Assembly (NCBI GenBank): GCA_900319905.1
Contig: ONQB01000002.1
Coordinates: forward strand, 89,281 to 153,280
Direction: 5' to 3'
From: an uncultured Prevotella sp.
GTDB taxonomy: Bacteria; Bacteroidota; Bacteroidia; Bacteroidales; Bacteroidaceae
Length of the DNA: 64,000 nt
The position numbers and the translations under genes are program-made. The notes under the pieces are model-generated. The model saw nothing but the letters and a program-made list of their open reading frames with translations. It had not been told where the DNA came from and did not search any database. Within the stretch, counting starts at the first letter, position 1. Every line of letters starts with the position of its first letter. Below, in pieces: positions 17,177 to 24,671 of this stretch.

Positions 17177-18496
17177 CTATTCTTTAAATAAGGTGTCGCT
17201 CAAGCTCTGCAGTGCTCTCTTCTTGTCAGACTCCTTAATGAGGAAAGAGATATTGTAGTTGGAGCCGCCATAGCTGATCATTCTCACGGGGATGTTCTTC
17301 ATAGCCTCGGTGGCTTCCGACTCGAAGCCGACATTGCTCCAGTCGAGGTCGCCCACAACGCAGATGATGCACATGTCGGTGTCGACGGTTACTGTGCCGT
17401 ATTTCTTCAGCTCGTCCACAATCTCGTCGAGATGAGTGTTGTTGTCTATGCTCATACTCACGCCTACCTCAGAGGTAGTAATCATGTCGATGGGCGTCTG
17501 ATAGCTCTCGAATATCTCAAACACCTTGCGCAGGAAGCCCGTAGCCAGCAACATACGGGACGACTTGATCTTAATGGCCGTAATGTTGTCCTTTGCGGCC
17601 ACGGCTTTGATGGCATTGCGCTTAAGGTCGTTGTTGATGATGGTTCCTTCTGCGTCAGGCTCCATGGTGTTTTTGAGACGTACGGGGATGCCGGCGTATT
17701 TGGCAGGTTGCACACAGGTGGGGTGCAGAATCTTCGCTCCGAAGTAAGCCAGCTCAGCGGCTTCCTCGAAGTTGAGTTGATGCACGGCCGTTGTATGATC
17801 GACGAAGCGCGGATCATTGTTGTGCATACCGTCGATGTCGGTCCAGATCTGTATCTCGTCGGCAGGTAGAGCGGCACCGATGAGGGAAGCCGTATAGTCG
17901 GAACCACCGCGTTGCAGGTTGCTCACCTCTCCATACGCGTTGCGGCAGATGAAGCCTTGCGTGATGTAGATCTGCTGACCGGGACACTGTGACAGCACGC
18001 TGGCCAGATGCTCCTTGATATAGGTGGGGTCGGGCTCTGAGTTCTTGTTGGTGCGCATGAATGACAGCGCGTCCAGCAAGGTGCTCTTTACGCCTTGCTC
18101 CTGAAGGTAGTTGTTCACCATGTTGGTCGACATGATTTCTCCTTGAGCGACGACGATCTTCTCCTCGAAACTGGTGAACATGCCTTTGGTGTATGAGCGC
18201 AGGAGGTTGAACTCGCTCAAAAGGAAGTCTTTCGTGCGTGTCTTGTACTCATCGTTGCTATACAGTTCCTCAATGTGCTGGAGGTATTTCTCCTCCAGTC
18301 TGTTGATGACTTCGTTGGCACCATCCGGGTTTTTCTTATAGAGATAATTGCTGATCTCAACGAGGCTGTTTGTCGTGCCACTCATTGCCGACAGCACCAC
18401 AAAGGTGGGCTCGCCTGACTTTGTAATGAGCTTGGCTACTTCTTTCATACGTGCGGGACTCCCGACGGAAGTTCCTCCAAATTTCATTACCTTCAT
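17177..18496 (-). CDS. lysC: Aspartate kinase, monofunctional
   Basis: A 439-residue aspartokinase that phosphorylates aspartate, the first step toward lysine, threonine and methionine. The N-terminal kinase signature is VMKFGGTSVGSPARMKE; FICRNAYGEVSNLQRGGSDYTASLIG marks the aspartate/ATP region (shown in full only at 17890-17960). Two ACT domains follow (about 300-439), implying feedback control. The start at 18496 is preferred to an in-frame start 15 codons upstream because the motif begins at MKVMKFGG and the longer form overlaps ftsE. A second, fused aspartokinase (ThrA) lies at 46464-48899. Pairing with lysA suggests the lysine-specific isozyme. Confidence 0.95.
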   Translation of the reverse strand: MKVMKFGGTSVGSPARMKEVAKLITKSGEPTFVVLSAMSGTTNSLVEISNYLYKKNPDGANEVINRLEEKYLQHIEELYSNDEYKTRTKDFLLSEFNLLRSYTKGMFTSFEEKIVVAQGEIMSTNMVNNYLQEQGVKSTLLDALSFMRTNKNSEPDPTYIKEHLASVLSQCPGQQIYITQGFICRNAYGEVSNLQRGGSDYTASLIGAALPADEIQIWTDIDGMHNNDPRFVDHTTAVHQLNFEEAAELAYFGAKILHPTCVQPAKYAGIPVRLKNTMEPDAEGTIINNDLKRNAIKAVAAKDNITAIKIKSSRMLLATGFLRKVFEIFESYQTPIDMITTSEVGVSMSIDNNTHLDEIVDELKKYGTVTVDTDMCIICVVGDLDWSNVGFESEATEAMKNIPVRMISYGGSNYNISFLIKESDKKRALQSLSDTLFKE

Positions 18497-18521
18497 ATCT
18501 GCCTTGTTTTGTTGTTTGTTT

Positions 18522-19277
18522 TTATTGTTGATAGTTCTCATCCGCAGCAGCGTTGTCCTGCGGGTTCTCTACGCCGTCCTCTGTGAGGTCAAGATTGTTG
18601 AACTCATTGGTCACGTCGGCGAGGTGCCCATCCTTGCAGCGGTACACCACACCTGGGAAGCGATTGAGCATGGAGATATTATGGGTGGACATTACAACGG
18701 ATGTGCCATTGAGCGTGATGTCCTTGAGCAGACTCACGATGTTGTTGGCTGTTTCCGGGTCGAGGTTGCCGGTAGGCTCGTCGGCGATGATGATCTTGGG
18801 CTTGTTGAGCAGGGCACGAGCGATGCTGATGCGTTGCTGCTCACCTCCCGACAGCTCGTGAGGCATGGAATGGATTTTGTCTGTCATGCCAACCGCCTCC
18901 AGCACTTCAGCGATGCGGTCTTTTATCTTCTTCTTGTCTTTCCAACCTGTTGCCCTCAACACGAAATAGAGGTTCTGGTATATGTTACGGTCGCGCAACA
19001 GCTGGAAGTCCTGGAAGATGATGCCCATCTCACGTCTGAGGGCAGGTATGTCCTTTCTCTTCAAGGTAAGCATGTTACGGCCCAGCACTTCAGCCTTCTC
19101 GGCTTCGTCCTTATAAAGGTCCAGCTCACAATAGAGGGTCTTGAGCAGACTGCTCTTGCCCGAGCCGACTTTGCCGATGAGATAAACCAGTTCGCCTTCG
19201 TCAACATGGAAGTCGACGTCGTCGAGGATGAGATTGTCTTGCTGGTAAACTTTTACTTTTTTATATTCTATCAACAT
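18522..19277 (-). CDS. ftsE: Cell division ATP-binding protein FtsE
   Basis: A 251-residue ABC ATPase. Walker A is GKVGSGKSS (about 35-43), the Q-loop lies in [20 protein letters not shown], the signature is [16 protein letters not shown], Walker B is [15 protein letters not shown], and the H-loop is MSTHN. The Q-loop text is typical of FtsE, which with FtsX controls peptidoglycan hydrolases at the septum. The C-terminal 30 residues are an acidic extension. ftsX is not adjacent, and the gene sits between hisIE and lysC. A different FtsE/LolD-like transporter ATPase is possible but less likely. Confidence 0.85.
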   Translation of the reverse strand: MLIEYKKVKVYQQDNLILDDVDFHVDEGELVYLIGKVGSGKSSLLKTLYCELDLYKDEAEKAEVLGRNMLTLKRKDIPALRREMGIIFQDFQLLRDRNIYQNLYFVLRATGWKDKKKIKDRIAEVLEAVGMTDKIHSMPHELSGGEQQRISIARALLNKPKIIIADEPTGNLDPETANNIVSLLKDITLNGTSVVMSTHNISMLNRFPGVVYRCKDGHLADVTNEFNNLDLTEDGVENPQDNAAADENYQQ

Positions 19278-19308
19278 GTGCTAAGTGGGTTACGATAGCC
19301 TGATTATA

Positions 19309-19335
19309 CGGGCTTGGTTACATGTCTGAAGCCCG
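19309..19335. other. Hairpin between hisIE and ftsE
   Basis: CGGGCTT (19309-19315) and AAGCCCG (19329-19335) form a 7-bp stem with a 13-base loop. No U-tract follows on either strand, so it is at best a weak terminator or a processing site at the his/ftsE boundary. Confidence 0.4.
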
Positions 19336-19358
19336 ATTGTATGTCTTACGGGTGATTA

Positions 19359-20003
19359 TTATTCTTTGCTTTTAGCCAGTCGGCGTGCCTTGTCCCAGTC
19401 GGGGTTGTGTCGCTTGGCCAGTTCTGCTGCCACGTCTTCGAGACGCAGTCCTTTCGAGGTGAGGAGCACGATGAGGTGGTAGAGCAGGTCGGATGACTCG
19501 TAGATGAGTTGCTCGTTGGTGCCATTGGTGGCCTCGATGACCGTCTCTACGGCTTCCTCGCCCACCTTCTGTGCCATCTTGTTCACGCCTTTGCGAAAGA
19601 GGCAGGTGGTATAGCTGCCTTCCGGCATTTCTTCGTGGCGCTTGCTGATGAAGTCCTGCAGCTCGATGAGAAAGCTGATGGGGTTCACTTCATTCTGCTC
19701 TGCCCAGCACGTGTCGGTGCCGAGATGACATACCGGACCGTCAGGGTGAACTTCGATAAGCAGGGTGTCGTGGTCGCAGTCTTCTTTGAGACTGACGAGA
19801 TGAAGGTAGTTGCCCGATGTCTCGCCCTTGGTCCACAGACACTGGCGAGTACGGCTCCAGAAGGTCACCAGCTTAGTGCTGAGAGTCTTCTCATAAGCTT
19901 CCTTGTTCATGAAGCCCAACATGAGGACCTTGCCGGTTACGGCATCTTGTATGATGGCTGGCACGAGGCCGTTCATCTTGTCGAAGTCTATATCGTTTGT
20001 CAT
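19359..20003 (-). CDS. hisIE: Bifunctional phosphoribosyl-AMP cyclohydrolase / phosphoribosyl-ATP pyrophosphatase
   Basis: A 214-residue fusion covering steps 2 and 3 of histidine synthesis. The N-terminal HisI part (about 1-110) has TFWSRTRQCLWTKGETSGN and the metal-binding DCDHDTLLIEV; the C-terminal HisE part (about 120-214) has KVGEEAVETVIEA. It is the last gene of the his cluster, 103 bases after hisF. That gap contains no recognisable gene. Confidence 0.97.
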   Translation of the reverse strand: MTNDIDFDKMNGLVPAIIQDAVTGKVLMLGFMNKEAYEKTLSTKLVTFWSRTRQCLWTKGETSGNYLHLVSLKEDCDHDTLLIEVHPDGPVCHLGTDTCWAEQNEVNPISFLIELQDFISKRHEEMPEGSYTTCLFRKGVNKMAQKVGEEAVETVIEATNGTNEQLIYESSDLLYHLIVLLTSKGLRLEDVAAELAKRHNPDWDKARRLAKSKE

Positions 20004-20106
20004 TTCAGAATGGTTTGTTACTGACGTTTATTACAGCCCAACGGCTGACGACTGTTACAGTCATTGTTTGGCAGGAGCGAAGCTGCCGTTGTATGTTAAT
20101 GGGCGT

Positions 20107-20883
20107 CTAACATCTGACGTTCACGCCCTGTTCGCGCAGATATTGTTTAAGCTCCGGTATCTCTATCTCACCGAAATGAAATACGCTTGCCGCGAGAGCT
20201 GCGTCGGCCTTGCCCACTGTGAAGGCTTCGAGGAAATGCTCTTTCTTTCCTGCTCCGCCACTGGCGATGACGGGTATGGACAGGTTGTCGGCCAGCACGG
20301 CGAGCTGTTCACAGGCGAAGCCGTTCTTCACGCCGTCGTGGTCCATACTGGTGAAGAGTATCTCTCCGGCCCCACGGTCGGCAGCCTCTTTGGCCCAGTC
20401 GAGCAGAGGACGCTCTGTGCGCTCACGTCCGCCTTTCACGTAGCAGAACCAGCCGTCGGCGTCGTGGCGGGCATCAATGGCACAGACGCAAACCTGCGAG
20501 CCGAAGCGCGCGGCTATCTCGTCGATGAGCTCAGGATGGCGTATGGCCGCAGAGTTGACGCTGATCTTGTCGGCCCCCGCATTGAGCAGACGTTCCACGT
20601 CGTCGATGGTATTGATGCCGCCGCCGACGGTGAAGGGGATGTTGATCTGTTGCGCCACACGGCTCACCATGTCGGCAAAGGTCTTGCGTCCTTCCACCGT
20701 GGCCGTGATATCGAGGAATACCAGCTCGTCGGCACCGGCATCGCTGTAGGCCTTTCCCAGTGCCACCGGGTCGCCGGCCTGACGGAGGTTCACGAAGTGA
20801 GTGCCTTTGACTGTCATGCCATCTTTGACATCCAGACAGGGGATGATGCGCTTGGCCAGTGAGTTATAGGAAGTCTGTGTCAT
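20107..20883 (-). CDS. hisF: Imidazole glycerol phosphate synthase, cyclase subunit
   Basis: A 258-residue TIM barrel that with HisH converts PRFAR and ammonia to imidazole glycerol phosphate and AICAR. Catalytic aspartates are visible in [11 protein letters not shown] (D18) and [10 protein letters not shown]; the phosphate sites are VGGGI and ASGGAG. The start overlaps the hisA stop by 4 bases (ATGA). HisH, its glutaminase partner, is two genes upstream. Confidence 0.97.
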   Translation of the reverse strand: MTQTSYNSLAKRIIPCLDVKDGMTVKGTHFVNLRQAGDPVALGKAYSDAGADELVFLDITATVEGRKTFADMVSRVAQQINIPFTVGGGINTIDDVERLLNAGADKISVNSAAIRHPELIDEIAARFGSQVCVCAIDARHDADGWFCYVKGGRERTERPLLDWAKEAADRGAGEILFTSMDHDGVKNGFACEQLAVLADNLSIPVIASGGAGKKEHFLEAFTVGKADAALAASVFHFGEIEIPELKQYLREQGVNVRC

Positions 20884-21611
20884 TCGTTCTTCAGTTCATT
20901 GATATCCTTGAGCGTGATGCGTCCCTCGTACCATGCCTTGCCGAAGACCACGGAAGGAATGTGGGCCTGGGCGAGCGCTCTGATGTCGGCAATACTGCCC
21001 ACGCCGCCCGATGCGATGAGGTTGATATGGGGAAACTGCGACAGGATGTTCTTGTAAATGTCGATGGCCGGTCCCTGCAGGGTGCCGTCGCGTGAAATCT
21101 CTGTGCACAGCACGTTTCGTATGCCTTGATCCACATAGCGTTTCAGAAATGGCAGCAGGTCGATGGCCGAGTCCTCGAGCCATCCGTTGATACTGATCTT
21201 GCCCTGTCTCACGTCGGCACCGAGGATGAGTCGCTCTGCGCCATAACGACCGAGCCACTTCGTCAGCTGCACGGGATGGGTCACGGCGACACTGCCCACG
21301 GTGACCATGGCCGCACCGGCGTCGTAGGCCCTTTGCAGGTCATCGTCAGTCTTGATGCCTCCTCCGAAGTCGACGGTCAGCCGGGTGCTGGCGGTGATGC
21401 CACGCAGTACCTTCTCATTGACGATATGTTTGGCTTTGGCCCCGTCGAGGTCAACGACATGCAGCCGTGTGAAGCCCATCTGCTCAAACTCCTTTGCCAT
21501 GTCGACCGGATTGTCGTTGTATACTTTCTTTTGGGCATAGTCTCCCTTCGTCAAGCGTACGCACTTGCCGTCAATGATGTCAATGGCTGGGATGAGGATG
21601 GGTATGTTCAT
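20880..21611 (-). CDS. hisA: ProFAR isomerase
   Basis: A 243-residue TIM barrel catalysing the Amadori rearrangement of ProFAR to PRFAR in histidine synthesis. Motifs are [16 protein letters not shown] at the N-terminus, [12 protein letters not shown] and [11 protein letters not shown]. It lies 13 bases after hisH and is coupled to hisF. The gene does not look like a dual HisA/TrpF enzyme, but that cannot be excluded by eye. Confidence 0.97.
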   Translation of the reverse strand: MNIPILIPAIDIIDGKCVRLTKGDYAQKKVYNDNPVDMAKEFEQMGFTRLHVVDLDGAKAKHIVNEKVLRGITASTRLTVDFGGGIKTDDDLQRAYDAGAAMVTVGSVAVTHPVQLTKWLGRYGAERLILGADVRQGKISINGWLEDSAIDLLPFLKRYVDQGIRNVLCTEISRDGTLQGPAIDIYKNILSQFPHINLIASGGVGSIADIRALAQAHIPSVVFGKAWYEGRITLKDINELKNE

Positions 21612-21624
21612 CGTGATGTGGATT

Positions 21625-22224
21625 TCAAACGTTTATGTTGTCAAGGAAGTTGCGTAGGAGCCTTTCTCCTACCTTGCCGCTCTTTTCGGGATGGAACTGG
21701 GTGGTCCAGAAATTATCCTTGTGAAGGGCCGCCGAGTAAGGCAGGATATAGTTGGCCTGGGCAATGGCATAGGGACAGAGTGGTACATAATAGCTATGCA
21801 CGAAATAGACATAGTCGCCTGCACTGATACCCTCGAAGAGCGGTGATGAAACACTGGCAAGAGCCTGCCATCCCATGGCAGGCACCTTCTCCTCGTGACA
21901 AGTAGGCTGGAAACGCTTGACAGGTGTGGGAAAGATGCCGATGCAGTCGACATCGCCTTCCTCGGAATGACTGCAAAGCAACTGCTGTCCTACGCAGATA
22001 CCCAATACGGGCTGCTTCAGACTGCGTATGACCTCGTCGAGACGGTGGGCCCGAAGATAAGCCATGGTTGTCTGCGCACTACCTTGTCCGGGGAAGATGA
22101 CCTTGTCGGCCTGGGCGATACGTGATGCGTCGTCGGTGATGACGGGTTCTACGCCCAGACGACGGAATGCGTTCACTACCGAATAGAGGTTGCCTGCATT
22201 ATATTTGACGATTACGATGTCCAT
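21625..22224 (-). CDS. hisH: Imidazole glycerol phosphate synthase, glutaminase subunit
   Basis: A 199-residue class I glutamine amidotransferase that feeds ammonia to HisF. The nucleophile is C77 in GICVGQQLL (usually GICLGMQLL) and the His-Glu pair is in TTQFHPEKSG. The oxyanion-strand segment reads PGQGS where PGVGS is commoner. It is the first gene of the minus-strand his cluster and has a -7 box about 30 bases upstream. Confidence 0.96.
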   Translation of the reverse strand: MDIVIVKYNAGNLYSVVNAFRRLGVEPVITDDASRIAQADKVIFPGQGSAQTTMAYLRAHRLDEVIRSLKQPVLGICVGQQLLCSHSEEGDVDCIGIFPTPVKRFQPTCHEEKVPAMGWQALASVSSPLFEGISAGDYVYFVHSYYVPLCPYAIAQANYILPYSAALHKDNFWTTQFHPEKSGKVGERLLRNFLDNINV

Positions 22225-22251
22225 GTCTTTGGTATCTGTCTATTGATGCTG

Positions 22252-22259
22252 CAAATTTA
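22252..22259 (-). promoter_or_regulatory. Candidate -7 box of the hisHAF-IE transcript
   Basis: Minus-strand TAAATTTG followed by GC, about 28 bases upstream of the hisH start. The -33 region is only T-rich. No his leader peptide or attenuator was found in the short leader. Confidence 0.5.
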
Positions 22260-22391
22260 CGCAATATAATTGAGAGAGAAAAGAAAAGCCTCGCTTTTAT
22301 TCTTGCGTATGGTGTTTAGCTTACAAACTGTAACCTGAATAGAGACGTACCAATCACCTGTGCACGCAGTCATGTCCTCGCTCCTACCTGT

Positions 22392-23207
22392 CTATAAGAG
22401 GTCGAATACCTCCGAAGGCGTCTTTCGCTTGAGCACGTCAAGGGCGAAGTCAGCTCCTTTCTCATTTCCGGCTACAATGCCATGATCTCTGAGAAGCTGC
22501 TTTACCGTCTTCTCAGCCAGGTCGGGATGATTGTTCTCGTCACTCAGATGGCACAGCCATACATGCTTGAGCCTTGGCGTGGCGTATGCAGCCAATGCCT
22601 CTGCGCATTCCTGATTGCTCTGATGACCGTAAGGTCCTGCGATACGTTCTTTCAAGTGCTGAGGGTAAGGACCGGCTGCCAGCATCTGTGGCTCATAGTC
22701 GGCTTCGATGACGAGGTAGTTGGCTTCGGCGATGTAGCCTTTCATCTCGTCGGTGAGGTGCCCGATGTCAGTCATCAGCACAAAGTTGACGTCACCGTAG
22801 ACAATGCGGTAGCCTACGTTGTCGGTGCTGTCATGTGGGACGCCGAAAGGAGTGATGGTGAAGGGACCAAGGTGGAAGGACGTGCCTTTCTCGATGATCT
22901 TTACATGATCGGGCTCTATCTTCTTCCTCACACTCCAGTTCTTAGTGATGTCCTCATGGGCACCATGGGTGGTGAAAACGGGCAGGTTGTAGTCGTGACT
23001 CAGGCATCCAACCGACCTCACATGGTCAGCATGGTCATGAGTGATGAGTATCCCCAAAGAATCTCTCAGTGTGAGCCCATAGCTCTTGAGATGCTTCTTT
23101 AGGGTGCGCACGCCAACACCCGCATCAATGAGGAGGGCCTCCTCATCGGTGTAGAGCAGGCTGCAATTGCCACTGCTGCCACTGCCAAATGAAACGAAGT
23201 GAAGCAT
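22392..23207 (-). CDS. YycJ/WalJ-like MBL-fold metallohydrolase
   Basis: A 271-residue cytoplasmic metallo-beta-lactamase-fold protein. The metal motif is ITHDHADH (H57, H59, D61, H62); later histidines occur in GVPHDS, MTDIGHLT and WLCHLSDENNH. The N-terminus (FVSFGSGSSGNCSLLYTDEEALLIDAG) is typical of the YycJ group, which has 5' exonuclease-like relatives linked to cell-wall and DNA-repair processes. The gene stands alone, divergent from the lipoprotein gene at 23318, with a -7 box close to its start. Confidence 0.88.
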   Translation of the reverse strand: MLHFVSFGSGSSGNCSLLYTDEEALLIDAGVGVRTLKKHLKSYGLTLRDSLGILITHDHADHVRSVGCLSHDYNLPVFTTHGAHEDITKNWSVRKKIEPDHVKIIEKGTSFHLGPFTITPFGVPHDSTDNVGYRIVYGDVNFVLMTDIGHLTDEMKGYIAEANYLVIEADYEPQMLAAGPYPQHLKERIAGPYGHQSNQECAEALAAYATPRLKHVWLCHLSDENNHPDLAEKTVKQLLRDHGIVAGNEKGADFALDVLKRKTPSEVFDLL

Positions 23208-23225
23208 TAATGTCGTATTTTTCTA

Positions 23226-23286
23226 CAAAATTAGGAAAAACAATCCACATTCCTTTCTTGCGTAAGTACAAAAATGTTTAACTTTG
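23226..23286. promoter_or_regulatory. Divergent promoters for the MBL hydrolase and the lipoprotein
   Basis: On the minus strand TAATTTTG (23226-23233) serves the MBL gene. On the plus strand TAACTTTG (23279-23286) with CTTG at 23257-23260 (18-base spacer) serves the lipoprotein gene. The two start regions lie within about 60 bases. Confidence 0.55.
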
Positions 23287-23317
23287 CAAAGTATCATTCA
23301 TTTTGTCAGTATAGTTA

Positions 23318-23806
23318 ATGAAAAGACGGCAGTTGCTATTCAAGAAGTTCCTATCCATTTTTGCTACCTTTGCTCTCTTTATCTTCTTCTATATCCCTCT
23401 TGCGGGTTGCCACAATGGCAGTGAGGATCAGTTGGAAGAGACGGCAGACTCTTTTGCTGAGGCTTATTTCAACTGGCAGTTTGCGAAGGCTGTTCCACAT
23501 GTGACGGATTCCTCTGTCATATGGTTGCAGTATGCTTCGTCGCAGGTAGACCAGGAGGATATCGACTCGCTGCGGGCGATGAGTGAGGGTGCGACCTGTG
23601 AGTTGAGCGACGTTGACTATGGCGATGACGACACGACAGCCGTCGTCACCATGCAGGTGAAGCATTTTCTGGCTATGGATTCCATCGGCACGAGCCGCCA
23701 TGTGGTGGAGGCGGGTGTGTTTGATCTTCCGATGGTTTATCAGAATGAGAAATGGAAGGTCAGTCTTCGTGCTTTGCCGAGGTGGAAGCATGTGAAAGAC
23801 GATTGA
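23318..23806 (+). CDS. Small lipoprotein, DUF4878/NTF2-like
   Basis: A 162-residue predicted lipoprotein: basic start, hydrophobic stretch (about 12-28) and lipobox PLAGC (C31). The mature part (SFAEAYFNWQFAKAVPHVTDSS, then TTAVVTMQV and MVYQNEKWKVSLRALP) has the helix plus curved-sheet pattern of DUF4878/NTF2-like proteins, which often bind small ligands or act as envelope accessory proteins. No specific function is known. Its last 47 bases overlap the 3' end of the convergent GT2 gene, so the two transcripts are complementary there. Confidence 0.8.
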   Translation: MKRRQLLFKKFLSIFATFALFIFFYIPLAGCHNGSEDQLEETADSFAEAYFNWQFAKAVPHVTDSSVIWLQYASSQVDQEDIDSLRAMSEGATCELSDVDYGDDDTTAVVTMQVKHFLAMDSIGTSRHVVEAGVFDLPMVYQNEKWKVSLRALPRWKHVKDD

Positions 23807-24671
23807 GCAGATAGCCTATTTTATAGAGCCGGAAAACCAAAAGCGAAGGTTTGTCGGATACAAGGTTATTGAGCCAATTCAGTTTACAGATTTGATAGAG
23901 CTTCCGCAACAGTCGTCCCAAGAGCGTCTGTCTGAGACGGTCGGCCAAACGTAGCATGGGTGCTACGGCATACAACTCGTCATGGAAGTCGACGAGGGTG
24001 TCCAAGGCTTCCACAGACTTGCTAACAAAACTGCGGTTGCTCTCATAACGGAGAAACCCTACAGGGGCATCGATATGGCGGATGGTATAGCCTGCCTCAC
24101 GGAGCGTTGTGCCGAGGAGCACATCTTCGTAACCATACTTCTGAAACCTTTGGTCGAAAGGGTGCTGTTCGAGTACTTCACGTCGGAAGAGTGTGTTGCT
24201 TACTTTGAAGTTCTCCCAGGGGTGGCGGCTGCGGTAGTCGGCACGTTGCAATTTGCGGGCGTGCCACTCGTAGGTGTAACGGAGATTGCCTTTAGGTCCT
24301 GTCATGACACGGTAACCGCCGCATACGATGTCTGCCTTCCCGATGATGTCCACGTAATGGCGCAGCAACTGCCGGTCGGCCACGATCAGGTCGCCGTCGA
24401 TCAGCAGCAGCCAGTCGCCGCAGGCCCGGCTGACGAGGAAGTTACGGATGGCGGCGCGTCCGTTGTTGACCGACTTGAAGATATAATGACAATGGACTAT
24501 GTGGTTGATGGTTCTGTTCTCCTTCACCACGTCCTGGTCGGTCGACACGTCGTCGGCCACGACAATCTCCCATTGGAGACCGTCGATGGCTTCCGCCTGA
24601 CGGGCCAGTTCGCTGACCAGCGTCAGGCACCGGTCGTTGTACGTGGGGATGAGTATGGACAGTCGTATCAT
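23760..24671 (-). CDS. Family 2 glycosyltransferase
   Basis: A 303-residue GT2 enzyme. The N-terminal IRLSILIPTYNDRCLTLV segment binds the nucleotide, and the metal DxD is in WLLLIDGDLIV (about 113). YTYEWHARKLQ and GYEDVLLGTTLREAGY resemble the C-terminal part of chondroitin-synthase-like GT2s. No membrane segment is clear. It transfers a sugar from a nucleotide donor; acceptor unknown. The start overlaps the uvrA stop by 4 bases, and the 3' end overlaps the lipoprotein gene on the other strand. Confidence 0.9.
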   Translation of the reverse strand: MIRLSILIPTYNDRCLTLVSELARQAEAIDGLQWEIVVADDVSTDQDVVKENRTINHIVHCHYIFKSVNNGRAAIRNFLVSRACGDWLLLIDGDLIVADRQLLRHYVDIIGKADIVCGGYRVMTGPKGNLRYTYEWHARKLQRADYRSRHPWENFKVSNTLFRREVLEQHPFDQRFQKYGYEDVLLGTTLREAGYTIRHIDAPVGFLRYESNRSFVSKSVEALDTLVDFHDELYAVAPMLRLADRLRQTLLGRLLRKLYQICKLNWLNNLVSDKPSLLVFRLYKIGYLLNRLSHASTSAKHED

